A stretch of DNA of 64,000 nucleotides from Symbiodinium natans (Eukaryota; Sar; Dinophyceae; Suessiales; Symbiodiniaceae). The position numbers were made by a program, and so were the translations under genes. Below are positions 1 through 9,079 of the stretch, piece by piece. Within the stretch, counting starts at the first letter, position 1. Each line of letters begins with the position of its first letter. The stretch covers positions 83,996 through 147,995 of the forward strand of contig CAJNDS010000401.1 in NCBI GenBank assembly GCA_905221605.1, read 5' to 3'. The notes beneath the pieces were generated by a model that worked only from the letters and a program-made list of their open reading frames with translations, was not told the origin of the DNA and searched no databases.

Positions 1-120
1 GGCGTTCTCAACATCAAGGAACGGGTGTTCCCAGCCGTTAAGGAATTAAATGCGATTGAGAACGGGCGTTCTCAACATCTAGAAGAAAGAAAAGGCTGAG
101 CAAAAGTTGGGAGCGGGCGT

Positions 121-653
121 CGTTGAAACTCGTGGCACAGCTACGGGGCCTAAGGGACCTCAGGTCAAGACTACACTCAACCCTCACAGCACGAAGTGCG
201 GACTCTTTTCACTGCGCTGTTCACAGCCTCTCGAGCTCCGCTCGTCTTGAGCCAATGCGAGCACGGCTCTCCAGCTTCAAACACTGTCTGCCAGACATGG
301 GAAAACAAAGGTACTTCAGGTGAAAACACTCAGCCATGGAACTTCTACTCCTAAACACTGTGGGTAGGTTCCTAGCACCTCTTAGGTGCTCTGCTGAGCT
401 CTGTGCAGACCTAAACTGGCTTGAGTCACTTCTGGTCACCAAATACCAGGTCACAAACAGGAAACGAGTTCCGACAAACGAGTTTCGAGAAAACGAACAG
501 AAAACGGTTCTTCCCACTCAAAACAAGGTCTCACCAAGCCAAAAGAAATCTGCACTGCCTGACATGTCCTCGTGCCTATGCTTCACACTCATAGCAGACA
601 ACTCAAGTGCACATCACGTGTCAACTGGGAAACTAGGAGGGTCACATATATCA
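121..653 (-). repeat. 3' LTR of Copia element A, interrupted
   Basis: This LTR matches those at 36319-36845, 45919-46453 and 55274-55808 in reverse complement. LTRs of this family run from GTTGATATATG to GAGTTTCAACG. Here the start of the LTR (right side in this orientation) stops at 653 after the bases GGTCACATATATCA. The same 14 bases recur at 3093-3106, followed by the missing AAC end and the polypurine tract of element A. The LTR was therefore opened by the insertion at 654-3092. Confidence in LTR identity is high. The outer target duplication of element A cannot be checked because its 5' LTR is truncated. Confidence 0.88.
640..653. repeat. Left copy of a 14-bp target-site duplication
   Basis: GGTCACATATATCA here is repeated exactly at 3093-3106, and normal LTR sequence lies outside both copies. 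A 14-bp duplication fits target-primed insertion of a reverse-transcribed RNA better than LTR-element or Polinton integration, which give 4-6 bp. Confidence 0.85.
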
Positions 654-2047
654 CACGAAAGCGGACTGCGTCGCTAGCCAGGTTAGGCTCTTCGGAACCG
701 AAGTTCCGGAAAACATTAACTATGCACAGAATGGAAAAACTCTCGAGGTGTCCTTGGCCTGCTTAACACGGCCGAACTATGTGCAGGGAACACCGAGAGA
801 AAGCATTGAGGGCTTAACCAGTTCCGCGAGAAGCTCGGCGGCCTACGGCTACTCACTGGTTTGGCTCTATACAAAGCCCTAGGCAAATGTTCTGCAGGTT
901 GAACTGCCTGGTCTGTACTGCCTACCCTATAAGCCCTGCCTGTACAGGGGAGAAACTCACCCACATTCGGCTCACTCAGAAAAGGCAGAAGGTCCGGAAC
1001 CGACACATGGGCAATGCCTGTACAAACTGCAAACAAGTGGATTGGCAAAAGTCGCCAACCTCCGGAACAGGCCTAAGCTTTCTCGCACTTACTAACCTAG
1101 GCCCCAGAAACTCATGCCGCAGCAGCACTGAGCTCCTGTTTGCCCCGTATGCTGACCTGGTTTTCTCGCACTTACTCACCAGGGAGGAAGAACCAACTTT
1201 CTCGCTCTTACTCACTGATTCAACCTCAGCGGCTCCAGAGGAACCCACACCACTTGCACGCAGGGAGGGCTTGGTTGATTTGGGCATCTCAGCTGGGCAG
1301 GCTTTCGGGCACCGAGCCACAGCCTTTAACCTCCGCAATCTGGTGCCTCAGGCTGTCCGTCAGCCTAGGTTTTGGTCCCTAACAAACAACGCCTGCCGCT
1401 AGGCTCCTCCTGGCTGGGCTTGCACCACCAGGAGAAAACAACACACCCTGCAGGGACAGCAAAGGAAAAACTCAAAGGCCAAACACGGGTAACCCCAAAC
1501 TGATGCAGGGCATCATGCCCTCGGCCTCAACCTGCCGGTGTACTTGGATCCTCGTCCGTTCCTCAACATCTCAGCGCGCAACCCTCCCCTCATCAACCAG
1601 TGAGGATCTACAGGGACCGGTACTGACGTTTTCCGTGCGTGCGCTGCGTTTGCGAGAACCCCGTGTTGGGCCTGAAAGTACCCGCAAGCACCTGAGCCCG
1701 AAAACCCGGTCCAGCGGTCTGCTTGACAGACCGAGCAAGGGTGCCGAACCGGTGTCAGGCTGAACACAGGCCGCATCATGGCGGCCAGTCCTGCCGGGTG
1801 TCCAACGGAACAACTGCGAACCTATTCCGTTGGATGGAAAAGGGGGTGCCGGGACTGGGCACTGAACTGCTTTCGCTCTAACCTGCTTCCTTATGCAATC
1901 ATTGCAAGCAGTTTCGCTTTGATTTGTACATCCTTGCTTGAAAAGGAGAGTCTCCTCTATGACATTGGATTCCGGAGGGGAGAGTCTCACCCTTGATTCT
2001 GGCAGGGCATAGCTCCTGCAATTTGAGTGGGTTGGGGCCGTATTAGG
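654..2047 (-). other. Putative 3' untranslated part of the retrocopy
   Basis: No convincing gene on either strand. The short ORFs here overlap one another and lack protein-like composition. A loosely repeated phrase resembling TTCTCGCACTTACTCACC occurs at about 1079, 1163 and 1199. I interpret the stretch as 3' UTR of the retroposed transcript, or as additional unrelated DNA carried with it. Confidence 0.4.
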
Positions 2048-2965
2048 TCAGACCTCCCAGGGGATGTCTTCCAAGTCTTCAAAGCCACACTCAAGCCATT
2101 CACTGCTGCATGCTTCTTCTGGGGAGTCTAGATCCTGAGAACACCCTTCCTCAAGGAAGGTCCAGCCATGTGCGCTGGCTGCAGAAGACAGCGGCGCCAG
2201 CGAAGATTCTACGGGCTCCGTACCTTGGTGACCTAACTGACGCAAGTCAGCCAGGGAGGCATCGTCCAGAAACACCTGTCTCCTGACTGCTTGATCGAAG
2301 CTCGGCCAGCTCCACGTGCACTCCAGGAAGTTTTCAAGACAAAGGGCACATTGGAGCTCGATGCGTCTTCCATCCTCTCCATACAAGATCGCTGGTTGCC
2401 TTTCCCCAGGACCAGGCACGAAGTTGAGGTTATGGGTTGGAATGTTACCACAGCCAGTGCAATTGAAGTTCAAAAGGCGAAGCCACTGCACGGGCGGGTC
2501 GCCTCCCGTTCCCCCGTGGAGCTCTGCTGGGTCTTCCATGCATCTCCATTGCCCACAAGGTCCGGCTCGGACTGTTTTGCCGGATTTGCTGGTGCGAACA
2601 AAATACACGCTGCTGTCCTCGGAGAGGAGCAGCCACTCTTTCCGGCCCTTGTGATGCCAGCGAAAGCAGAGTGCTTGGTGGAAAGTCCTGCTTTGGCTGG
2701 GACCACAATTGGCTCTATGGGCCCAAGTTCGCTCTACACTTGCCAGGTTGCTCGAGCTTCTTACCTGGTCTTCCAAAGCTGGAGAAACTCCACAGCCGGC
2801 TGTAAGAAGACTCGCATAAGGGAAGAGTTCCCCAAGCCGGGCTGCTTCGCCCTCCAATCGGGCCGTGCCTTCCTTCTGGCTCTCTGCATCGCAAGTTGGG
2901 TGAGAAGACTCCAACCCGTCACTTGTTGGCAGTGAGGGTCTCGACTGCACAGGTGCTCTGGACAT
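2048..2965 (-). CDS. Hypothetical protein of a retroposed host transcript, two CxxC pairs
   Basis: A 305-aa ORF starting at the first in-frame ATG after the spliced-leader remnant. I do not recognise the family. The middle (about residues 170-215) holds two CxxC pairs (CTGC and CALC) about 38 residues apart with hydrophobic residues around them, which could form a zinc ribbon. The N-terminal 60 residues are polar and low complexity, and the C-terminus is acidic (many D/E, ends in DIPWEV). The frame is uninterrupted, so the copy may be recent or its parent still intact. It lies in opposite sense to the plus strand, in the same orientation as Copia A. It may be expressed or a dead copy; the sequence does not decide. 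Confidence 0.5.
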   Translation of the reverse strand: MSRAPVQSRPSLPTSDGLESSHPTCDAESQKEGTARLEGEAARLGELFPYASLLTAGCGVSPALEDQVRSSSNLASVERTWAHRANCGPSQSRTFHQALCFRWHHKGRKEWLLLSEDSSVYFVRTSKSGKTVRAGPCGQWRCMEDPAELHGGTGGDPPVQWLRLLNFNCTGCGNIPTHNLNFVPGPGERQPAILYGEDGRRIELQCALCLENFLECTWSWPSFDQAVRRQVFLDDASLADLRQLGHQGTEPVESSLAPLSSAASAHGWTFLEEGCSQDLDSPEEACSSEWLECGFEDLEDIPWEV

Positions 2966-3083
2966 GGCTCAAATGAAGGCTGTGAAAAAGCAGGCCTGGT
3001 ACCCAAAACAGTTAGGGGACTCGAGGCTGGTTCACACAGCTCCGCTCTGCTACCTGTGCACCCCACCGGGGTTGAGCCGCGAC

Positions 3084-3092
3084 CTTGAGCCA
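3084..3092 (-). other. Spliced-leader remnant TGGCTCAAG
   Basis: On the minus strand this is the first sequence of the insert, directly next to the target duplication. It equals the 3' nonamer of the dinoflagellate spliced leader. SL remnants at the 5' ends of genomic gene copies are an accepted sign of mRNA retroposition in dinoflagellates. Confidence 0.65.
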
Positions 3093-3106
3093 GGTCACAT
3101 ATATCA
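3093..3106. repeat. Right copy of the 14-bp target-site duplication
   Basis: Exact repeat of 640-653. Bases 3107-3108 (AC) complete the LTR end of Copia A, and the polypurine tract complement follows directly. Confidence 0.85.
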
Positions 3107-3108
3107 AC

Positions 3109-3119
3109 TCCCCCTCATG
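3109..3119 (-). promoter_or_regulatory. Polypurine tract of Copia A
   Basis: The minus strand reads CATGAGGGGGA directly before the LTR start GTTGATATATG. The same tract precedes the 3' LTRs of element B (45908-45918) and element C (55263-55273). It is the expected primer for plus-strand DNA synthesis. Confidence 0.8.
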
Positions 3120-3250
3120 ACCAAGAGTTTCACTGTTGGTCACGTCAACTAAGCTCCACGCAAAGTCAACTAAGCTCCTCGCCGGGGCGCGCATGCCGGC
3201 GCATTCCTCAGTCCTAGACCGCTGCACTGCTGCAGACCGCTGGAGGTCGA

Positions 3251-6200
3251 CTAACTCTCGCAAAGGCGAATTACCGCAGTCGCAAGCTTTCCAGGGCGAC
3301 GTCCGCGAAAGCTGGCGGATAGTGCTGCGTTGCTTTGAGATCTTCGCACAAACTGTTCATCGTTCGACATCAGTTTCCAAATCTTTCGGATAGGTAATCC
3401 ATCTCTGCCTACCAAGCCTGAAACACAGCCGTGCACTTCGCCAGTGTAATGGGTTCTTTGCTTTGCAAACGAACGGGTGCTTGCCCATCCCCAGTAGGCA
3501 CACCGCTGCGGCCATTCTATGACCCATACCCCTACTTGCGGGTGGTTCACCATCACTAAGAAGCTCCGCCAGAGCTTGCGATGCACCGTGAATAAAGCTT
3601 GTAGATGGTCCTGATAGCCCGGCCGATCTTCGTGTCGCCGTTGGTACGGGCTACCTCCGGTACAAGGAGTGCTGCTCCAGAAAACAACCTTCATCCCCCA
3701 TTCTCTCGCAACATTCATTGCAGACATGACCCGCTCCACGGTGTCATTCGAGGTTCCGTCAACCCCTTGAGTAATCGGCAGGACAAATACTTGGTGCACA
3801 CTTCCTTGCAGGTACAGATTCGAACGTGAACTCGTGCAAAACTCGATCAGCAAAGTTGAATATTCAGTCTCGAGTTCGCATAGCCGACAGAAAGCTTCAT
3901 ATTCGAGGTTGTCCGGCCCGAGTATCGAATCTAGCACTCCAGACAGCAACAAGCAAGACCTGACTGCCGGGACCTCTCGGAAATCGATGTTGGTGACATC
4001 TTCTAGTCCGAGGGTTGCTGTATGCTTTGCTGTTTGGAGGCGATTTAAATTCTTTGTGAGAAGATCGCTCACATTCTCGGTTCCGGCCACTCCCTCTACT
4101 GCTAACTCGCCGCTATGGACACGGTCTTGGATAAAGCACAACCTCAAGTCTATATGCCGCATGCGCCTGAGTAGCCCCTCCATGCTAGCGATTTGCCTAG
4201 CTGAAGCACTGTCGGTATACACGCGGTGGGGTTTCTGGAGGGTGCCCCAGATATGCGCCGTCAATTGCGCAAGTCCTGCCACCTCTTTCGCTGCCTCGGC
4301 GATGGCAAACAACTCTGCCTCTGCTGAGCTGAGTGCCACGACGCTCTGCAGGCGGCTGTATCCCTTTATGCAGTACCACAGACCGTCCACTGCGATGTAG
4401 ATCACTCCGCCACTGGTGCTCTTCCGGGCTACGCTCATCTCGCTGCCCCAATTGCTGTCGCAATAGGCTACCAGGCTTGCATTCTCCCCCTCATTGGTCT
4501 TGCCATCTCCGAGCGGGAAGATTTGATCTAACAGCGGAAACGCTGCTAACCATCGCAGGAACTTGCGAAGTGCATCTTCATGCACTTGCCGTGGCATGCT
4601 TTGTCCGCGCGACAACATGGAGTGAAAGTACGTTATATCTGAGCGAGTTTGACAGAGCCAGCCTATCTTCCCTAGGCAACTTCGGAACCGTGAAGCTGCT
4701 TCACTGGACAGCTCCTTTGAAGGCTCTTCAACACTCTCCTCATCGTACATACTCCTGATGTCGGGCGTCGTCAAGGATGCTTTTACGGTGGATATGTCCC
4801 ATCCGAAGGATGTAAAGACCGACTTCACATACTCAGGCTTCACCCCAAGCATGATCTGTCGTCCATCCCAACGGATTAAACGACCGAGGAATTCCATCTG
4901 CCCATCTTCGATCAGCCTCCCTGTCACTTTGACTTTCAAGACTGAACTCAGGGCTTCGTGGACGTACTCGAACCCTTTCTCGGTAGAGGACACAATGAGC
5001 AAATCATCCACGTACGCTAACATGATGATATACTCCCATCCGGATTCAAGGTTGACCCATCCGCTGAAAAGCGTCGGTTCAAGCGGACTCGCTTGTAAGC
5101 CTAGTGCAGATACGATCCTGTTCAGGTGTCGCTGCCAGCTAAGGCTGGCGGAACGCAAACCGTAGAGCGCTTTCTCTAGTATCAAGTACGCGGTTTCGCC
5201 GCTCTCGAGCGCGAATGTACTTGGCAACTCGATAATGGTGGGTTCCACTACCTGCGCAAAGAGAAACGCGGTGGAGATGTCGAGGCCGTAAGCCCGCATC
5301 TTTCCCTTCGCCGCCCGTGCAAGGACGATCTTGAGGGCTTCCACCGACGCAGTATTAGAACTCAACCCCAAATCGAGTGCGGATGGTCGGCCATGAGCAA
5401 AATCCTTAGCGACTATCCTTGCTCGGACTAGTCCTGGGGCCTTCTGAGTGAGGACCCATCGGGACTTGACCGTCCGACAGTTTGGGTTGGCTTTGCGGTA
5501 TTCATCAATCTCGCTCTTTGATCTTGCATAACCAACTTTCAGACTATCGAGCGCATTCACTTCTTTCTTGATTCCTTGCCATGTCTCTTCAGGGTCCAGC
5601 TGGAAACCTTCCAGGTCGTCGTAGCTGGCTCGAGGTCGATTCACCCACAGAGTCCTGTCTTGGATTCTCATGTACGCCCCTGCGGACTCATCTTCCTTTT
5701 TCTCTTTAACTGAAGAACATACACATGGGTGGTCCTGGAGATTCAACAACTCAACTGCTTCACGCTCGACCGACTGTTGTTGCTTGTGGTGCTGTTGTTG
5801 TGTTGTCGTGTTCAAGCAAACATATGGGAACTTCTCCACGCTCGACCGACCAACCAGTAGGTGACATGCTGCTTCGACGTCGTAGTGGTCACAACAAGAG
5901 AGTGGTTGTGGTGTGTAGTGGGCGTTCTCGAGCAATTCCTCCAGGTATCGGACTGGGACCCCCTCATGGAATGTCTGGGGATGCTCTGGAGCGTCTCCCA
6001 TCTCTGGAGCTTCTCCCATATCGTCATCCTCAGCCTCGGACGGCTGGTACTCGGACACATTCCAGTCAGCGTCCGGCACTGACATCTCCGGGATCTCTAG
6101 GTCTCCGACTCCTGCTTGCTCAGGATCAAACGCTCGGACCTCCTCTCCTCCAAAGCGTGTTCGCTTGTTCGGCTTCATTTGCTCGTCATCATCGTATGGG

Positions 6201-9079
6201 TCTTCTCCAATTAGCTCCTCAGGTCTTCGGTCGACCTTCGGTCCTTCATCTAATGCCTCCAGAGCATCATCGATGGAATCACGCAACCATTTTTGGTATC
6301 TCTTCACACACTTTTGGGAATGCCTGCTCGAGCTGACGCCTTCCTGGCATCCGGGGCACTTGGGTGTAACACCATGTTGTCTCACCCAGTCTATGGGAGG
6401 ACCTCCACCTGGAACATATGGGAGAAACAGCTCTTTGGTCTTCGGTGCTTCAGGCGGGGGCACGAAGCCATCTAGGGCCTTTGCACCGGGCAGAAGATTT
6501 GCCTCGAAACGCAACGGGTAGAGCAATTTGAGTCCGGGCGCGATCACCCGTTTCGTCTCCCCACTATCCAAGCGGATTTCCATGGCATGACCTATGCTCC
6601 CAAGCACTGGTCCCAAGTAGATCCCTCGAGCATACTTGGCATCCGCGTCAGGTCTTCTAGCCCGCGTTATCTTAGCGTATGCTACCGCACCGAACGGATA
6701 CGTGACTTGCGGTCGCACTCGATCTCCGCGGATCTTCTGCATGGGTGTCATGGTCGACCCTACAGAAACTGAAAACCTGTTGTGCGTGTGTGCTGCATAT
6801 TGAAACAAAAGGTCGAAAACATCCGCACACTCACCATCCAAAACAACGCCATGTTCACGCAACTCAAGCTCATGTGTTGCTACGATTCCTTTCAGGGTCC
6901 TAATGGCTCGTTCTGCTGCTGGTGCATGCCTTTCGGGTGCAAAGCTGTCCTCAGTACCCTCACAAAGATCAGCGAGCCTCGCTGCGATGTTCTTCGTGAG
7001 TCCCTCTGCATCAGACATGAAATGCGGTTGTTTCACACCAAAGTGCCTGACCCAGGGATGCAAATGCTCTGCTGTTGTTGCTGCGCTCTCTCCCTCAGGT
7101 CTAAAGCAAACTGCAATCGCAAAGCTCATGGTATGAACCAGTACGATGAATGCAAGCTTGCGAAAGAAGCACTGGTCAAGCTGAAACTCTCTCGGGTTCA
7201 GGTCGCTACGCTTTCGGGCTGGAGTGGTCCCTCTAGTGCGCTGGCAAAACTCACAGTCAGACATGTATGGTACGTGTCCCTGCATGTGGTGCTGAAGCTC
7301 TGCCTGTTTACTACGCACATTGTCCCCAATAATTCCTTCTTCAGTGACTAACTCAAACTGCTGTTGTGGCTGTCGCGTATCGGGCTCTTTTCTCTCGTCT
7401 TGGGACAAAGCTGCAAGGATTGGGTTGGGCTTCTCCGTACTCCCTTTCAGGGAGACGGGGAGCGAGAACGATCGCGCTCTTGGCGATCTCGGCGGCGCCT
7501 GATAAGTTCCATGAATGCAGGCGACGGCGCGCCACTCCACGGAATTGGGGTTTCGGGCGTGCGTTCGGGCCGCGGAACTGGAGGTGGCGGAGGTATCGGG
7601 AGCGCCAGCCTTGGCGCGACCGACCTCGCAGCCTGTATGTCCTGCGACCTTGCTCGGCGCCGGTCCTCGTATTGTTGGCCCGTGAGGATCCCCGCCTCGA
7701 GCTGAGCGCGAAGGCTCATTGGGTTGGATGGCCTTCCTGCCGGTGCCAATGTCCCCGCTGCTCCTGTTTCCATCGTTTCTGCCATCCTCATCACCGTGCT
7801 GGAGAGGTCGCTGTCGGCTTTCGGGGGTGTCAAGCTGACCGGCAGTTGGGCATGGTCCTTCACCTGCATCCGCAGGAAGCTCTCCCTCAAAGGTCCGAGG
7901 GCTTGCAGCCCTTCTGAGGTGTGGCCTGGTGTGCTCAGATGCAGCTGCAGATACGGACCATGATAGCCCAGGTTGGAAAGTGATTCCCGCCAGGGAGGTG
8001 TCCGTCGGGCCGACCGGTTCTCCCGGCGGCTGCATCATGGAGATAGGGGGATCCTTCGGATGTGCTGGGGTCGTTGGAGCTGGAACCCCTGTGGTTGGCC
8101 TCCATTCTCCCCAATCCTCGTCGGACTCGTCTATCTCCACCACCATTGTCGATGGTCCTGGCCCTGGGCTCGCCGGTGCTGCCGCGGTCGTCTCCTTCGG
8201 GTTCGGCTGAGGAAACTCGCTCGGTCCCAGCGTAACCACTGAGCGAGCCTTGCCCTCTGTCACTCCAAGTTCCAGCTGCTCTGGTTCGGCAAGAGCTTGC
8301 TCCCATGTGGCCCAATCCACCGGGTTCTGCGTCACGTGGAGGCCCTCCTTGGAGATGGTCTGCGTGAAGCCCTGCATGTTGGCTTCGTGTGGCTCGCTCA
8401 TCAAATGGGCTTCGGTGACATATTTCTGGCACAGGAGGCAAAACAGCGTCACCGGCGTATCCGGTGAGTCGCTGGCTCCCGAAGCTTGTGCCGTCCAAGC
8501 TCCTCCGAACCGACGAGCAATCCACGTCATCCAGCCTGTCGACGCCCAGCGCCGTTTTCCTCTCCGTGTTGGCGCTGACGATGCCGGCGTGGGGCCGGAA
8601 GGCTCCCGAGGATCGACTCCCATGCTCGATTGATCCACATGGTCCGGCAGCAAGTTCCGCACCGGTCTCACGGCCATGGTTTTCTCCTTGGATTTGATCT
8701 TCGGCGTCGGCTTCATCTGCACCATAGCAGGTCCCTTGGCTGGAGCCTCTGACATCGAAGGATCCGCTTGGAATTCCCTCACCCCGGTGTGGGACGACGG
8801 TGCTTCCGCCGCTTCCGTCTCTTCCATGATGTACTCTATCGAAGGAGATGAGGTCGAAGGGTCCAGCCTTGCCGAATCCAGGTCCAGATCCATCTCGTCC
8901 CCTCCAGTGGACTCCGCCTCGGCATACGACGCCTGGAGCTCCTCTCGGAGCGTCTGTGGTAGCTCTATGCCGTGCTGCGCGGCGTGGGCTTCCAACAATA
9001 TCAGTCTCCTGCGTCTCGCCCCCTGGCGCATGCCTTCCAACTGTTGAATGCTCCGTTGCATCGTGGCACTCGGATCCAT
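3251..9079 (-). CDS. Copia A polyprotein: integrase, reverse transcriptase, RNase H and methyltransferase-like tail
   Basis: A 1,942-codon open frame. From about 7360 downward it has the domains of a Ty1/Copia Pol in order: an HHCC-type finger (CEFCQR near 7250), a DDE integrase core, a reverse transcriptase with YVDD (5003-5017) and RNase H (CDSNW near 4450, SSAEAEL, TDS, DLLTK). About 240 more residues carry PCTGGSP and IEWP motifs. The part from 9079 to about 8003 is the separate ORF2 frame. A net 62-nt loss near 8003, compared with elements B and C, switches this frame into the Pol frame, so the long ORF is partly an accident. A 53-nt loss near 3346 replaces the last residues found in B and C. 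The copy is probably defective. Confidence 0.85.
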   Translation of the reverse strand: MDPSATMQRSIQQLEGMRQGARRRRLILLEAHAAQHGIELPQTLREELQASYAEAESTGGDEMDLDLDSARLDPSTSSPSIEYIMEETEAAEAPSSHTGVREFQADPSMSEAPAKGPAMVQMKPTPKIKSKEKTMAVRPVRNLLPDHVDQSSMGVDPREPSGPTPASSAPTRRGKRRWASTGWMTWIARRFGGAWTAQASGASDSPDTPVTLFCLLCQKYVTEAHLMSEPHEANMQGFTQTISKEGLHVTQNPVDWATWEQALAEPEQLELGVTEGKARSVVTLGPSEFPQPNPKETTAAAPASPGPGPSTMVVEIDESDEDWGEWRPTTGVPAPTTPAHPKDPPISMMQPPGEPVGPTDTSLAGITFQPGLSWSVSAAASEHTRPHLRRAASPRTFEGELPADAGEGPCPTAGQLDTPESRQRPLQHGDEDGRNDGNRSSGDIGTGRKAIQPNEPSRSARGGDPHGPTIRGPAPSKVAGHTGCEVGRAKAGAPDTSATSSSAARTHARNPNSVEWRAVACIHGTYQAPPRSPRARSFSLPVSLKGSTEKPNPILAALSQDERKEPDTRQPQQQFELVTEEGIIGDNVRSKQAELQHHMQGHVPYMSDCEFCQRTRGTTPARKRSDLNPREFQLDQCFFRKLAFIVLVHTMSFAIAVCFRPEGESAATTAEHLHPWVRHFGVKQPHFMSDAEGLTKNIAARLADLCEGTEDSFAPERHAPAAERAIRTLKGIVATHELELREHGVVLDGECADVFDLLFQYAAHTHNRFSVSVGSTMTPMQKIRGDRVRPQVTYPFGAVAYAKITRARRPDADAKYARGIYLGPVLGSIGHAMEIRLDSGETKRVIAPGLKLLYPLRFEANLLPGAKALDGFVPPPEAPKTKELFLPYVPGGGPPIDWVRQHGVTPKCPGCQEGVSSSRHSQKCVKRYQKWLRDSIDDALEALDEGPKVDRRPEELIGEDPYDDDEQMKPNKRTRFGGEEVRAFDPEQAGVGDLEIPEMSVPDADWNVSEYQPSEAEDDDMGEAPEMGDAPEHPQTFHEGVPVRYLEELLENAHYTPQPLSCCDHYDVEAACHLLVGRSSVEKFPYVCLNTTTQQQHHKQQQSVEREAVELLNLQDHPCVCSSVKEKKEDESAGAYMRIQDRTLWVNRPRASYDDLEGFQLDPEETWQGIKKEVNALDSLKVGYARSKSEIDEYRKANPNCRTVKSRWVLTQKAPGLVRARIVAKDFAHGRPSALDLGLSSNTASVEALKIVLARAAKGKMRAYGLDISTAFLFAQVVEPTIIELPSTFALESGETAYLILEKALYGLRSASLSWQRHLNRIVSALGLQASPLEPTLFSGWVNLESGWEYIIMLAYVDDLLIVSSTEKGFEYVHEALSSVLKVKVTGRLIEDGQMEFLGRLIRWDGRQIMLGVKPEYVKSVFTSFGWDISTVKASLTTPDIRSMYDEESVEEPSKELSSEAASRFRSCLGKIGWLCQTRSDITYFHSMLSRGQSMPRQVHEDALRKFLRWLAAFPLLDQIFPLGDGKTNEGENASLVAYCDSNWGSEMSVARKSTSGGVIYIAVDGLWYCIKGYSRLQSVVALSSAEAELFAIAEAAKEVAGLAQLTAHIWGTLQKPHRVYTDSASARQIASMEGLLRRMRHIDLRLCFIQDRVHSGELAVEGVAGTENVSDLLTKNLNRLQTAKHTATLGLEDVTNIDFREVPAVRSCLLLSGVLDSILGPDNLEYEAFCRLCELETEYSTLLIEFCTSSRSNLYLQGSVHQVFVLPITQGVDGTSNDTVERVMSAMNVAREWGMKVVFWSSTPCTGGSPYQRRHEDRPGYQDHLQALFTVHRKLWRSFLVMVNHPQVGVWVIEWPQRCAYWGWASTRSFAKQRTHYTGEVHGCVSGLVGRDGLPIRKIWKLMSNDEQFVRRSQSNAALSASFRGRRPGKLATAVIRLCES
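7447..9079 (-). pseudogene. Copia A ORF2, broken by a 62-nt deletion
   Basis: Counterpart of the intact-looking ORF2 of element C (49215-50913). It starts at ATG 9079 in good Kozak-like context (GACCGCCGCT before ATGG), 2,698 nt into the gag frame and +1 to it. A net 62-nt deletion near 8003 breaks the frame. The C-terminal part reappears from 7890 and ends in an Arg/Ser-rich tail and stop at 7447. Features: a CLLC...H...H finger-like motif, a D-E-D-W-G-E-W-R-P motif, a proline-rich stretch and the RS tail. Function unknown. It lies wholly inside the Gag-Pol reading frame. Confidence 0.6.

Larger units (their letters stand above)
654..3092 (-). mobile_element. Retroposed mRNA (processed retrocopy) with spliced-leader remnant
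   Basis: A 2,439-bp insert inside the Copia A LTR, bounded by an exact 14-bp target duplication. Read on the minus strand, it starts directly with TGGCTCAAG (3084-3092). That is the last nine bases of the dinoflagellate spliced leader as I recall it (ending TTTTGGCTCAAG). A 118-nt leader follows, then a 305-codon ORF in the same orientation (2048-2965), then about 1.4 kb that would be 3' UTR. No poly(A) is visible at the 3' end next to 654. The co-orientation of leader, ORF and insertion boundary supports an SL-trans-spliced mRNA as the source. The 9-base match is short, but it sits exactly at the junction. Confidence 0.72.

Noticed and set aside
3251-9079. A single intact 1,942-aa Copia polyprotein
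   Set aside because: Comparison with B and C shows a net 62-nt deletion near 8003 that fuses the ORF2 frame to the integrase-RT frame. The long ORF is partly accidental.
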